Made by a program: the position numbers and the translations under genes
NCBI RefSeq assembly: GCF_003344865.1
Contig: NZ_CP031165.1
Coordinates: forward strand, 1,116,001-1,180,000
Reading direction: 5' to 3'
DNA length: 64,000 nucleotides
From: Euzebya pacifica
GTDB taxonomy: Bacteria > Actinomycetota > Nitriliruptoria > Euzebyales > Euzebyaceae
Notes under the pieces: generated by a model
Seen by the model: only the letters and a program-made list of their open reading frames with translations
Told to the model about the DNA's origin: nothing
The model's database searches: none
Part shown: positions 28,014-37,365 of the stretch, one piece after another
Layout of the letters: every line of letters begins with the position of its first letter
Numbering within the stretch: the first letter of the stretch is position 1

Positions 28014-30406
28014 TGCGAATCACCGCCACCCTTCCCCGTGTGCGCCGCGCGACCCTCCTTGTCGTGCTGGCGCTTGCCTGCGTGTTTGCATCCGTGCCGA
28101 CGGCCATGGCCGGACAGGGCGCGCCGCCGACGACCGACCTGACGGGCTACATCGACGACACCCCGCCACCGGCGCAGTTCGCCCAGGGCGGCTGCACACC
28201 TGCCGGTGGCAGCGCCATCGCCGACCCCGACCTTCCCTCCGGCGACTTCGTGCTCGTCGGTGGTGGCTGGGGCCACGGCGCGGGGATGAGCCAGTACGGC
28301 GCGCAGGGGGCCGGCCTGCTCGGCTGCACGGCCACACAGATCCTCACCACCTACTTCCCGGGCACGAGCATCACGACGGTGCCGCAACCCGACCTCGTCG
28401 TCATCGGCCTGGGCACCGCGATGCCGAAGGCGACCTACACCGCCGAGGTCGGCACGATCCCCTACCGGCTGTGCCACTACCAGAGCGGCGAGTGCACCGA
28501 CCTGCCGACCAGCCAGCCGCAGGGCAGCACCTGGCGAGTCGACGTGACACCGGACGCGACCTACCGCATCACCGACACCGGCAGCGGCGCCGTCGTCTGG
28601 GAGGGCGGGGACAAGGAGTGGAACCTCCGCACCGTCCTCAGCCCCGACCCGTCGGTCAACCGTCGCGTGCACGTGGCGGAGGTCGGCCACACCTACCGCT
28701 GGGGCACCCTCCAGCTGGACTCGGTGCTCACGGGGGCGTCCGAGGCGTACCTGACGCTCGAGTTCACCGACATGGACCTGTACCTGCGCGGGCTGGCGGA
28801 GGTGCCGATCTCGTGGCCGGACGCGACCCTGCAGGCCCAGGTCATCAGCGGCCGGTCCTACGCCCTCGCTCGCATCCAGGCCCTCGGCATCCGCACCGAC
28901 TGCCGCTGCCACCTCTACTCCACGCCCCGTGACCAGAACTACGAGGGCTGGGACCTGGAGTCCGCCGACAGCCAGGGCAAGTGGGTCAACGCCGTCAACG
29001 CCACGTCCGGCCAGATCCTGACCCACAACGGCAGCATCGCCGAGACGTTCTACTCCTCCAGCCACGGCGGCCACTCGGAGTCATCCCGCTTCGTCTTCGG
29101 CGGCGAGCTGCCCTACGTGCAGCCGGTCGACGACAGCCGCTGGGACCTGGCGAGCAGCAACCCCCTGCGTCGCTGGACGGCCGCGTTCACCGCCGCAGAG
29201 CTCGGCAGCCGAGCCGGTGTGGGAACGGCCACATCGATGCGCCTGCTGGACCCCCGGGGCGCTGCGGGTCGTATCGGCTCGCCCAGCCGTGGCTACGGTG
29301 GCGTCGAGGTCACCGGCACGGGTGGAACGGTCGTGCTGTCCGGCGACCAGCTGAAGTCCCGGCTCGGCCTGCGGTCGACGCTGGTCGACGTACGCAGCCA
29401 GCCCGGCGGACCCGACCCCCAGCCGACGGCAACGCCTGCGCCGACACCGACCAGCGAACCGCCGCCCGCAGCGGCACCCGACAGCATCGCCCGGGTGGCC
29501 GCCAGCGACCGCATCGGCACCGCCGTCCAGGTCTCGGCCTTCGGCTGGAACGCCGCCTCCGATGTCGTCATCGCCGCGTCCGACCGCTTCCCCGACGCCC
29601 TCGCCGGCGTCGCGCTGGCCGCCAGCCTCGAAGCACCGCTGCTGCTGACCAGCACCGCCGAGCTGTCACCGGCCACAGCGGAGGAGATCCGCCGGCTCGG
29701 TGCGACGACCGCGTGGCTGCTGGGTGGCACCAGCGCCCTGTCGACCGCCGTGCGTGGGGACCTGGCCGACATGGGCCTGACCACCCGTCGGCTCGCCGGT
29801 GACAACCGCTCCGAGACCGCGGCGGCCATCGCCGGCGCTGCGGTCGGCACCGCCGACGAGGTCACGCTGGTGCCCGCCAGTGACTGGCCCGACGCCGTGA
29901 GCGCATCCTCCCTGGCCGCGCTGGTCAACGGACCGCCGACCCTGCTGGCGGGCCGTGACCAGCTGGACGACGCCACCATCGAGGCGCTGGAGGACCTCGG
30001 CGCCCGCACCGTCACGATCATCGGCGGCACGGCCGTCATCGCCCCGTCGGTGGTCAGCCAGCTGGAGGGCCTGGGCTACGAGGTTCGTCGACTGGCCGGG
30101 AGCAACCGGTTCGGCACATCGACCGCCGTCGCCGAGGAGGCGCTGTCCCAGCGCACCGGTGACGTCACGCTCGTGATCGCCTCGGCGTCCGGGTTCGCCG
30201 ACGCGCTGCCGGCGGGGGCGCTGGCCGCTCGGCGGTCGGGTGTGCTGGTCCTGGCGCCCAGGGACTCGATGGCCGACGCCCCGGACATCGCCAGCTTCGT
30301 CGAGGCGCGCGTCGGTCGGGTTGCCGATGGCGTCGTGGTGGGCGGTACTGGCGCGATCTCGACGACGGTGGAAACCCAGCTGGAGCAGGCGCTGGCCCGA
30401 CGGTGA
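28013..30406 (+). CDS. Secreted SpoIID/LytB-domain protein with three CWB2 cell-wall-binding repeats
   Basis: A 797-residue exported protein. A signal peptide (residues 1-33, ending ASVPTAMAG) is followed by a SpoIID domain (about 75-390) with VLVGGGWGHGAGMSQYGAQG, YLRGLAEVPISWP, ALQAQVISGRSYAL-like sequence, and FYSSSHGGHSES. SpoIID proteins cleave or modify denuded peptidoglycan glycan strands or enhance amidases. A proline/threonine linker (about 465-485) leads to three CWB2 units, each with the signature arginines: RVAASDRIGTAV, RLAGDNRSETAAAI and RLAGSNRFGTSTAV. CWB2 repeats hold proteins on wall polymers in Clostridioides difficile. Its stop overlaps the GTG of a glycosyltransferase gene by four bases, linking wall remodelling with glycan synthesis. 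Confidence 0.85.
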   Translation: MRITATLPRVRRATLLVVLALACVFASVPTAMAGQGAPPTTDLTGYIDDTPPPAQFAQGGCTPAGGSAIADPDLPSGDFVLVGGGWGHGAGMSQYGAQGAGLLGCTATQILTTYFPGTSITTVPQPDLVVIGLGTAMPKATYTAEVGTIPYRLCHYQSGECTDLPTSQPQGSTWRVDVTPDATYRITDTGSGAVVWEGGDKEWNLRTVLSPDPSVNRRVHVAEVGHTYRWGTLQLDSVLTGASEAYLTLEFTDMDLYLRGLAEVPISWPDATLQAQVISGRSYALARIQALGIRTDCRCHLYSTPRDQNYEGWDLESADSQGKWVNAVNATSGQILTHNGSIAETFYSSSHGGHSESSRFVFGGELPYVQPVDDSRWDLASSNPLRRWTAAFTAAELGSRAGVGTATSMRLLDPRGAAGRIGSPSRGYGGVEVTGTGGTVVLSGDQLKSRLGLRSTLVDVRSQPGGPDPQPTATPAPTPTSEPPPAAAPDSIARVAASDRIGTAVQVSAFGWNAASDVVIAASDRFPDALAGVALAASLEAPLLLTSTAELSPATAEEIRRLGATTAWLLGGTSALSTAVRGDLADMGLTTRRLAGDNRSETAAAIAGAAVGTADEVTLVPASDWPDAVSASSLAALVNGPPTLLAGRDQLDDATIEALEDLGARTVTIIGGTAVIAPSVVSQLEGLGYEVRRLAGSNRFGTSTAVAEEALSQRTGDVTLVIASASGFADALPAGALAARRSGVLVLAPRDSMADAPDIASFVEARVGRVADGVVVGGTGAISTTVETQLEQALARR

Positions 30407-31380
30407 CCCTCGGGCCCGATGACGTCGGCGTGGTCGTCCCGGCCCGACACGCAGCCGGAACCCTTGCCCGAGCGGTGTCGTCCGCGCTGGCGGAGGGGGT
30501 CGGCGCCGTCGTGATCGCCGTCGACCCGACCGACCAGCCGACCGCCAGCGCTGCCGCGAGGGTGGCCGAGCGCGACACCCGCATCAGCGTGGTCGACAAC
30601 CCCGGTGGGGCCACCCCCACCGGCCTCAACATCGCCATCGCGGCGCTGCCGCATCAGGTGGTGGCCAGGCTGGACGCCCACGCGGCCTTCCGGCCCGGCT
30701 ACGTGCGGGCTGCGCTGACCGCGTTGGAGGGGCAGGGCGCGGCGGTCGTCGGCGGTCTGCAGCGCTCCCTCGCGACGTCCCCGGTGGGCCGGGCCACCGC
30801 GACGGCCATGGGCACGTGGCTCGGGTCGGGGGGTGCCAGCCATCGGACGGGCACCGTTGCGGGGCCCAGCGAAACGGCCTACCTCGGGGTGTTCCGCCGC
30901 GAGTGGCTGGACCGCGTCGGCGGGTACGACCCCTCCCTCGCGCGCAACCAGGACTACGAGATCTGCCACCGGATCCGGCGTGCGGGCGGGCTGGTGTGGT
31001 TCAGCCCGGACATGGACGCAACCCACGAGCCGCGGGACACGTGGACCGAGCTGGCCGCGCAGTACCACGACTTCGGCCGCTGGAAGCGCCACGTCATGGC
31101 CACCGCACCGGGATCGATCCAGCCACGTCAGCTGGCCGCCCCGGCGCTCGTCGTCGGGCTGGTCGGCTCGGTGCTGGTGGCCCGCCGCAGGCCGCGCCCG
31201 GCGGCAGTGGTTCCCATGGCCTGGCTGGCCGCGATCGGCACAGCCGCCGCCACCGCTGACGCCGTCGACGCGTCGCCGCTGACGCGTGCCGACCGTGTCA
31301 GGATCGGCGGCGCGCTCGGCGTGATGCACCTCGCGTGGGGGACGGGGTTCTGGCGTGGGGGTCGCGGTCGAGGGCGTTGA
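30403..31380 (+). CDS. GT2 glycosyltransferase with C-terminal membrane segments
   Basis: A 325-residue family-2 enzyme. The N-terminal part reads VGVVVPARHAAGTLARAVSSAL, then VVDNPGGATPTGLNIAI, VVARLDAHAAFRPGYV with a DxD-like LDAH, and ETAYLGVFRREWLDRVGGYDPSLARNQDYEICHRIRRAG on the acceptor side. This resembles succinoglycan-type ExoA enzymes. Hydrophobic segments near residues 247-262 and 268-285 probably anchor it to the membrane. The start is the GTG of a GTGA overlap with the SpoIID-CWB2 gene. Donor and acceptor cannot be deduced. It ends 12 bases from the stop of the convergent sigma factor gene. Confidence 0.75.
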   Translation: MTLGPDDVGVVVPARHAAGTLARAVSSALAEGVGAVVIAVDPTDQPTASAAARVAERDTRISVVDNPGGATPTGLNIAIAALPHQVVARLDAHAAFRPGYVRAALTALEGQGAAVVGGLQRSLATSPVGRATATAMGTWLGSGGASHRTGTVAGPSETAYLGVFRREWLDRVGGYDPSLARNQDYEICHRIRRAGGLVWFSPDMDATHEPRDTWTELAAQYHDFGRWKRHVMATAPGSIQPRQLAAPALVVGLVGSVLVARRRPRPAAVVPMAWLAAIGTAAATADAVDASPLTRADRVRIGGALGVMHLAWGTGFWRGGRGRGR

Positions 31381-31392
31381 CCCACGGACGGC

Positions 31393-32541
31393 TCAGCGTT
31401 CGTTGTGGCAGGACACGGGCTCCGGGAGCAGCGCGATGACGTCGCAGACATCCTCTCGCGTGGAATCGGACACGCCCGGCGGTGAGGTCGTCTCCACCTC
31501 CAGGCCGGCGATCCCCACGGTGCTGTCGGGCTCCGGGGCAGGCGGTTCGCGGCTGAGCCAGATCGTCGGCACGTCGACTGGGGGACGTCGGTTGTCGCTG
31601 GGCGTGTCCACCTGCCCGGGCCGCCCCAGCGGTTGGCTGGCCCCGGTGGGAGGCGATGGGGCCACGGCACCGTGGACGACGGGGGCACTCGACACGGCTG
31701 CAGGTGCCACGGGGCCGGTCCCGCCGGCCGTCTGGGACGCAGTGGCCGTGGCTGCGGCCCGAGGCGCCTCCGACCCCTGGGGAGTGCCGGAACCGACGAT
31801 GCCGCTGGCGATGGCTGCTGCCACGGCGACGGGGGCGAGCACCATGGCCACGTGGGACACGTCGGCCCGCAGCAGGTCGGTCACCTGGGTCCGCCAGCGG
31901 AGGACCGGCAGTGGTACGAGTCCGCGCAGGGCCTGCGCGAACGCCGTCCGACGGACCCGCCCTCGCGCGCGGTGCATGCGGACCTTGATCGAACCCACCG
32001 TGGTGCCGAGGTCGCTGGCGATGTCGGCCAACGGACGGCCCTCCATGTAGTGGGCCCGCAACATGGCGGCGTCACCGTCGTCGGCGTGCGCCAGCAGGGT
32101 CTCGACGTCCAGGCGTTGGGTGACGGACTCCGCGTGGTCGGCGTCGGCGAACCGCATGGGCACGTCGGCCACGGGTGACTCCCGGTGGACGGCCGGACGG
32201 CGCAGTGCGCTGATGGCGGTGTTGCGCGCGACGGTGGCCAGCCACGGGGCCAGGCGGTCTCGGTCCCACAGCCGCTCGGCATGCTGGAGCAGCCTGACGA
32301 ACGTCTCGCTGGACAGGTCCTCGGCCAGCCCGTGGGGGCCGTGGGCGACGCAGATGCGGCGCACCATGGCTCGGTGGCGGTGGAACAGCAGGGTGAAGGC
32401 GTCGTCGTCACCGCCGGCGGCGCGGCGGAGCAACATGCCGTCCGACATCGTGTCGGGCGGAGGCCAGAGGGCAGTCATCGGCGGACCCATGTGGTGGCGG
32501 CGTACAGGGGCATCCCTGTTGAGTTCGGCGCTGCAACCCAT
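31393..32541 (-). CDS. ECF-type sigma factor with a C-terminal membrane segment and proline-rich tail
   Basis: A 382-residue protein. Sigma region 2 is at about 46-115 (FTLLFHRHRAMVRRICV, LSSETFVRLLQHAERLW, APWLATVARNTAISALRR) and region 4 at about 145-200, with the helix-turn-helix PLADIASDLGTTVGSIKVRM. Unlike ordinary ECF factors it continues for about 180 residues: a hydrophobic segment at 230-250 and then an alanine/proline/serine-rich tail that would be outside the cell. No anti-sigma gene is adjacent. ATG 32541 is preceded by GGGAGGAAAC, which decides between four in-frame ATGs. It begins 42 bases after a glycosyltransferase operon on the same strand and may be co-transcribed with it. 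Confidence 0.75.
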   Translation of the reverse strand: MGCSAELNRDAPVRRHHMGPPMTALWPPPDTMSDGMLLRRAAGGDDDAFTLLFHRHRAMVRRICVAHGPHGLAEDLSSETFVRLLQHAERLWDRDRLAPWLATVARNTAISALRRPAVHRESPVADVPMRFADADHAESVTQRLDVETLLAHADDGDAAMLRAHYMEGRPLADIASDLGTTVGSIKVRMHRARGRVRRTAFAQALRGLVPLPVLRWRTQVTDLLRADVSHVAMVLAPVAVAAAIASGIVGSGTPQGSEAPRAAATATASQTAGGTGPVAPAAVSSAPVVHGAVAPSPPTGASQPLGRPGQVDTPSDNRRPPVDVPTIWLSREPPAPEPDSTVGIAGLEVETTSPPGVSDSTREDVCDVIALLPEPVSCHNER

Positions 32542-32583
32542 GTTTCCTCCCGACGCCCCCCAACTTCTGCCCCGGAATCCGGA

Positions 32584-33702
32584 TCAGCGTTCGGCGGAGG
32601 AGGACACGACGTCCCGGTACACCTGCCGGATCCGTTCGTCGGGCCAACCGAAGCGCTCGCGGACGGCGGCCACACCCTGCACCGCCGCGGCCCTGAGCGC
32701 CGGATCGGCCGCGACCGCCAGCCCGCGAGCGAGCTCGTCGACCCGGTCCGGCGCGACCAGGACCACACCGGGCAGGCCCTCGACCACCTCTCGGGTGCCG
32801 GGCAGGTCGGAGGCCACGACCGGCACCCCGACCGCCAGGTACTCCAGCACCTTCGTCGGCAACGACCGTCGGTAGGCGGGGTGGTCGGTCAGCGGACAGG
32901 CGGCGACCTCGGCGACGGCGACCAGTCGCAGCGCCACGGGCAGCGGCATCCAGCCGTGGACCTCCAGCGACACCCCCAGCTCGTCCGCCCGATGCCGCAG
33001 CTCCTCGGCAAGGCCGGGCGCGCACCGGCCGATGAGGTGGAGGGTCCGTCCCGGCAGCCCCGAGGACACCGCGTCCAGCAGCACGGTCACGCCTCGAGCC
33101 GTGGTCACGTCTCCCAGGTAGACCACCCCGCCCCCCGTGGCGTTCGCCGACGGGGGAGGAAGCACCTCGACCAGCAGGTGGTTGGGCAGCACCGGATGGG
33201 CACGTCGGAAGTCCCGGGCGTACCCCTCCTCGGCCAGGGTGACGACGACCAACCGCTCGACGACGTGCAGCATCCGGCGTGCCAGCCACGGCCCGACGCG
33301 CGCCCGGACCGCCGATCCTCTTTCGCCGGCAGCTGGGTGGCGGCGGGACAGGCCGGCCCGCACCGGCAGGTCCTCGTGCACGTCGAACACCACCGGCACC
33401 CGTCGCAGAAGCCTGGCCAGCAACGCCACGGGCAGCAGCTCGGGGTCGTGGACGGCCACGAGGTCCACGTCGCGACGGAGCATCTGTCGCAGGGCCCGGA
33501 GCGCCCTGCGCGGGCGCGAGCCATCGAGCACCACGCTGTCGAGTCCCCGCGTGTCGTCGGGTCCGGGCGCGCGCGTCGCCAGGCGGACGGCGAAGTCCTC
33601 GGCCAAGCTGGCGGCGGTCTTGTAGCGGATCCGGGGGTCGTCGGGAGGATGCACCGTCGTGACCACCAGCACCCGGGGCCGGGACGAGGCGTGGGTGCTC
33701 AC
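32584..33702 (-). CDS. GT4-type glycosyltransferase
   Basis: A 372-residue GT-B enzyme. The N-domain has VLVVTTVHPPDDPRIRYKTAASLAE, VDLVAVHDPELLPVALL and VVFDVHEDLPVRAG. The C-domain has the nucleotide-sugar site ACPLTDHPAYRRSLPTKVLEYLAVGVPVVASDLPGTREVV, typical of GT4. GTG 33702 is chosen because it gives a four-base GTGA overlap with the stop of the upstream 165-residue gene. It is the fourth gene of a minus-strand operon starting with UDP-glucuronate decarboxylase, so a UDP-sugar donor is plausible. Substrates are not readable. Confidence 0.78.
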   Translation of the reverse strand: MSTHASSRPRVLVVTTVHPPDDPRIRYKTAASLAEDFAVRLATRAPGPDDTRGLDSVVLDGSRPRRALRALRQMLRRDVDLVAVHDPELLPVALLARLLRRVPVVFDVHEDLPVRAGLSRRHPAAGERGSAVRARVGPWLARRMLHVVERLVVVTLAEEGYARDFRRAHPVLPNHLLVEVLPPPSANATGGGVVYLGDVTTARGVTVLLDAVSSGLPGRTLHLIGRCAPGLAEELRHRADELGVSLEVHGWMPLPVALRLVAVAEVAACPLTDHPAYRRSLPTKVLEYLAVGVPVVASDLPGTREVVEGLPGVVLVAPDRVDELARGLAVAADPALRAAAVQGVAAVRERFGWPDERIRQVYRDVVSSSAER

Positions 33703-34196
33703 GACGGGGACGGCACGATCAGCACGGGGTCGGGCAACGGTCCCTCGGGACCGATGACCACCACACGCTTCGGTCGGTAGCGCTGCTCCACGGCACGCAG
33801 CCTGGAACGCCTGACGGCCGCTGTGTCCAGGCCGAACCGGTCGAGGTCCGCGGCGGGCGGCAGCCACTCGATGACCTGGTCGGCCAGGTCGCCGGGGAGG
33901 GGTGTGTCGACCAACCAGACCGGACGCACCGGTACCCCGGACATCCCGTCGACGGCCTGTCGGAGTCGCGTCGGGGCACAACCGACGGCCACGACGAGGA
34001 CGACCGGGTGGTCCAGCGGGCCGGGCACACGAACCCGTCCGCCCGACGGGCCGTCCAGCTGCGGCCAACGGGCCCGGGTCCGGGCGACGAGGTCGCGCAG
34101 CCGGTCGCCGAGCCGGGTCGGCAGCAGCGCCAGCACGACGCCGTAGACGGCGCGGAGTCCTGACCGCAGCTGGGCCGGCACCGTCGGGCTGGTCAT
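33699..34196 (-). CDS. Unknown 165-residue protein inside a glycosyltransferase operon
   Basis: A 165-residue protein with no recognised family. The N-terminus has a short hydrophobic stretch (VYGVVLALLPTRL, about 17-30), then basic sequence, then an alpha/beta-looking half: PVVLVVAVGCAPTRLRQAVDGM, RPVWLVDTPLPGDLADQVIEWLP and KRVVVIGPEGPLPDPVLIV. The alternation of hydrophobic strands with GCAPTRL and IGPEG turns suggests a small Rossmann-like or degenerate glycosyltransferase fold. It overlaps the genes on both sides by four bases (ATGA upstream, GTGA downstream), so it is very likely translated and works with them. Confidence 0.6.
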   Translation of the reverse strand: MTSPTVPAQLRSGLRAVYGVVLALLPTRLGDRLRDLVARTRARWPQLDGPSGGRVRVPGPLDHPVVLVVAVGCAPTRLRQAVDGMSGVPVRPVWLVDTPLPGDLADQVIEWLPPAADLDRFGLDTAAVRRSRLRAVEQRYRPKRVVVIGPEGPLPDPVLIVPSPS

Positions 34197-35364
34197 CGGA
34201 TCGACCTTGGCTTCGGCTGGTGGGCCCGCGACTGCGTCAGCTCCTGGATGAGGGCGGCCGCGCGAGTCGCGCCCTGCGGAACGGATCGGGCGGCCATGCG
34301 TTCGACGAGCTCGGAATGCCCGTCGAGCGCCCGGTCCAGCGCACGATCGAGCGCACCGGCTGGCGCCGAGCCGGCTGCCCCCTCGGCGCCGGCACGCACC
34401 GTTGAGTCCCACAGGACCGCCAACCCCTGCTGGTCGAGCCCGACGGCGCGGGCCAGCTGATCGTCGACGGCAGCTGCCGGGTTGGGCACGAGGACCGCGG
34501 GCACACGGCAGGCCACCGCCTCGACCACGGAGTTGTAGCCAGCCGCCAGGACCACCACGTCGAAGGCAGCCAACGACGGGGCCAGGGGATATCGCTGGCG
34601 GACCAGCGCACCCTCCACGGTCGGGGGTGGCGACAGGGGCGACGCGGCGACCACGGGAACCAGTCCTCGGCTGCGCAGGGCGGCGACCAACGGTCCGGCG
34701 GTGTGGGCCAACGGTCCGGCCAGGCCGGTCCCGAGGGAGATCAAGCCGTAGCGCCCGTCCGCGGGAAGGGCCAGGTCGACCAGCGCCTGTCCGCGGTCAC
34801 GCAGGTCGTGGTGGTCGTGCAGCAGGACCGGCCCGACCTGCCGGACCGGGACGCCGTTGACGGCCCGCGCCGCGGGTTGTGGGATCGCGACGTCGGGCTC
34901 GTCCCGGTCGACCTCACCGGGTTCGATGACCATCGTGAACCCCGCGGCCGTCGCGGCAGGTCGGGCGTCGGCTCGCCAGCGCCCGCGACGGACCCACACG
35001 AACGGTGGCGCGCCCTCCTCCGCCATGACCTGCCGCACCCCCCGGTAGGGGGCCACACCGTCGAACACCACCGCCGTGACGTCGTAGGCCTCGATCAGGT
35101 GCCGCAGCTGGTCGGCGAGCAGCCGCTGCCAGTGCCATCGTTCCAGCGGAGTCGAGGCGTAGGAGGGGATGTGCTCGACCATGAACCCCAGCTGCCGGAG
35201 CGGGTCGATCAGCGGCGAGAGGACGCACAGGATCGGCATCGCCCCCGCCTCGCCCAGCCGACGGGCGATGGCGGCCGCACGGGTCATGTGCCCGAGGCCC
35301 ATCCCGTTGGAGGGGACGAACAGGACACGCGGCCCGTCGGCCCGGCCGATCACGTCCCCGGAGA

Positions 35365-35368
<4 letters not shown>
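34193..35368 (-). CDS. GT-B glycosyltransferase, MurG/GT28-like
   Basis: A 391-residue GT-B enzyme. The N-terminus has [24 protein letters not shown], the glycine-rich loop of MurG-like and macrolide-type transferases, followed by [12 protein letters not shown]. The C-domain holds [43 protein letters not shown] and DDQLARAV, the donor-binding pattern of family 28. The GTG at 35368 shares GTGA with the stop of the decarboxylase gene. Together these suggest a sugar transfer from a UDP-sugar, possibly UDP-xylose from the previous gene, onto a lipid or polymer acceptor; this is inference. No membrane segment is present. Confidence 0.72.
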
Positions 35369-36342
<974 letters not shown>

Positions 36343-36432
36343 ACGGGTCGATGACGTCCTGCCCTGACTTCGCCTGTGGCGAGCAGGGTGGTGTTGCAGC
36401 TACAACCGTGGTGTGCAGAAGGGAACCGACCA

Positions 36433-37329
36433 GTGAGCGACCAGACACCGCCGGGCTGGGGCAATCCACCGCAGAACCCCACGCCATGGCAAGGAGGTCC
36501 CCCCGGTGGGCAGCCTCCACAGCAGGGTTGGGGGCAGCCGCCAGCCCAGCCCCAGGGCCCGCCTGCGGGCTACGGGCCGCTTCCCGGCCAGGCACCGCCG
36601 GGCCAGCAGCCCCCCTATGGCCAGCAGCCCGCCTACGGGCAACAGCCGCCCGGTTACGGCCCCGGCCAGGGCTACGGCCAGCCGGGACCGGGGTTCCAGC
36701 CGCCGCCCAAGAAGTCCAACACGGGCTTGATCATCGGCCTCGTCGTGCTCGTCCTCGTGCTGGCAGGCGGCGGCCTGGCCGCCTTCCTGCTGTCCAGCGG
36801 TGACGACGAGCTGGCGACCACCGACACCGAGGCCACGGCATCGGAGCTCGGTGAAGCCGTCGACGACCTCAACAGCGACCTGGCCGACGAGGGCACCGAA
36901 CCGGAGGTCCTCGACGACCTGCCGCAGGACGAGGCGACACCATCCGCCGTCCCCGGAGAGGACGCCTCGGTCTTCGAGCTCGCCGTCGGGGACTGCTACA
37001 ACAGCCCGTCGACCAGCGACGAGGTGCAGTCCGTGGCCGTCGTGCCGTGCGACACCCCCCACGACAGCGAGGTCTTCTTCCTCGTCGACTACCCCGACGA
37101 CGGCACCGGGTTCCCCGGCCTGGAGGAGCTGAACACCTTCGCCGACGACCAGTGCCAGGGGCAGGCCTTCACCGACTACGTCGGCGTGGTCTGGGCCGAG
37201 TCACGGTTCTTCACCAGCCAGCTGACCCCCACGGAGGCGTCGTGGGAGCAGGGCGACCGGGAGGTCGTCTGCCTGCTGTACGACCCCACCACCCAGCTCA
37301 ACGCGTCGGTGCGCGGCACCGGACAGTGA
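36433..37329 (+). CDS. Septum_form domain membrane protein with proline/glycine-rich N-terminus
   Basis: A 298-residue protein. Residues 1-95 are a cytoplasmic, proline/glutamine/glycine-rich segment with repeated QQPPYGQQPAYGQQP-type units. A single membrane helix lies at about 98-120 (GLIIGLVVLVLVLAGGGLAAFLL), and an external acidic linker leads to a C-terminal domain with four cysteines (GDCYN, VPCDTPHDSEVFF, DDQCQGQAF, VVCLLYD) matching the actinobacterial Septum_form family. Such proteins affect division-site wall synthesis in a few species. The start is GTG 36433, chosen over in-frame upstream codons because AAGGGA precedes it. GTTG/CAAC at 36393-36406 is a small inverted repeat in its promoter region. 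Confidence 0.72.
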   Translation: MSDQTPPGWGNPPQNPTPWQGGPPGGQPPQQGWGQPPAQPQGPPAGYGPLPGQAPPGQQPPYGQQPAYGQQPPGYGPGQGYGQPGPGFQPPPKKSNTGLIIGLVVLVLVLAGGGLAAFLLSSGDDELATTDTEATASELGEAVDDLNSDLADEGTEPEVLDDLPQDEATPSAVPGEDASVFELAVGDCYNSPSTSDEVQSVAVVPCDTPHDSEVFFLVDYPDDGTGFPGLEELNTFADDQCQGQAFTDYVGVVWAESRFFTSQLTPTEASWEQGDREVVCLLYDPTTQLNASVRGTGQ

Positions 37330-37365
37330 TCGACGGCCATCGGTGGGCCGTCACCGTGGCGGCCA

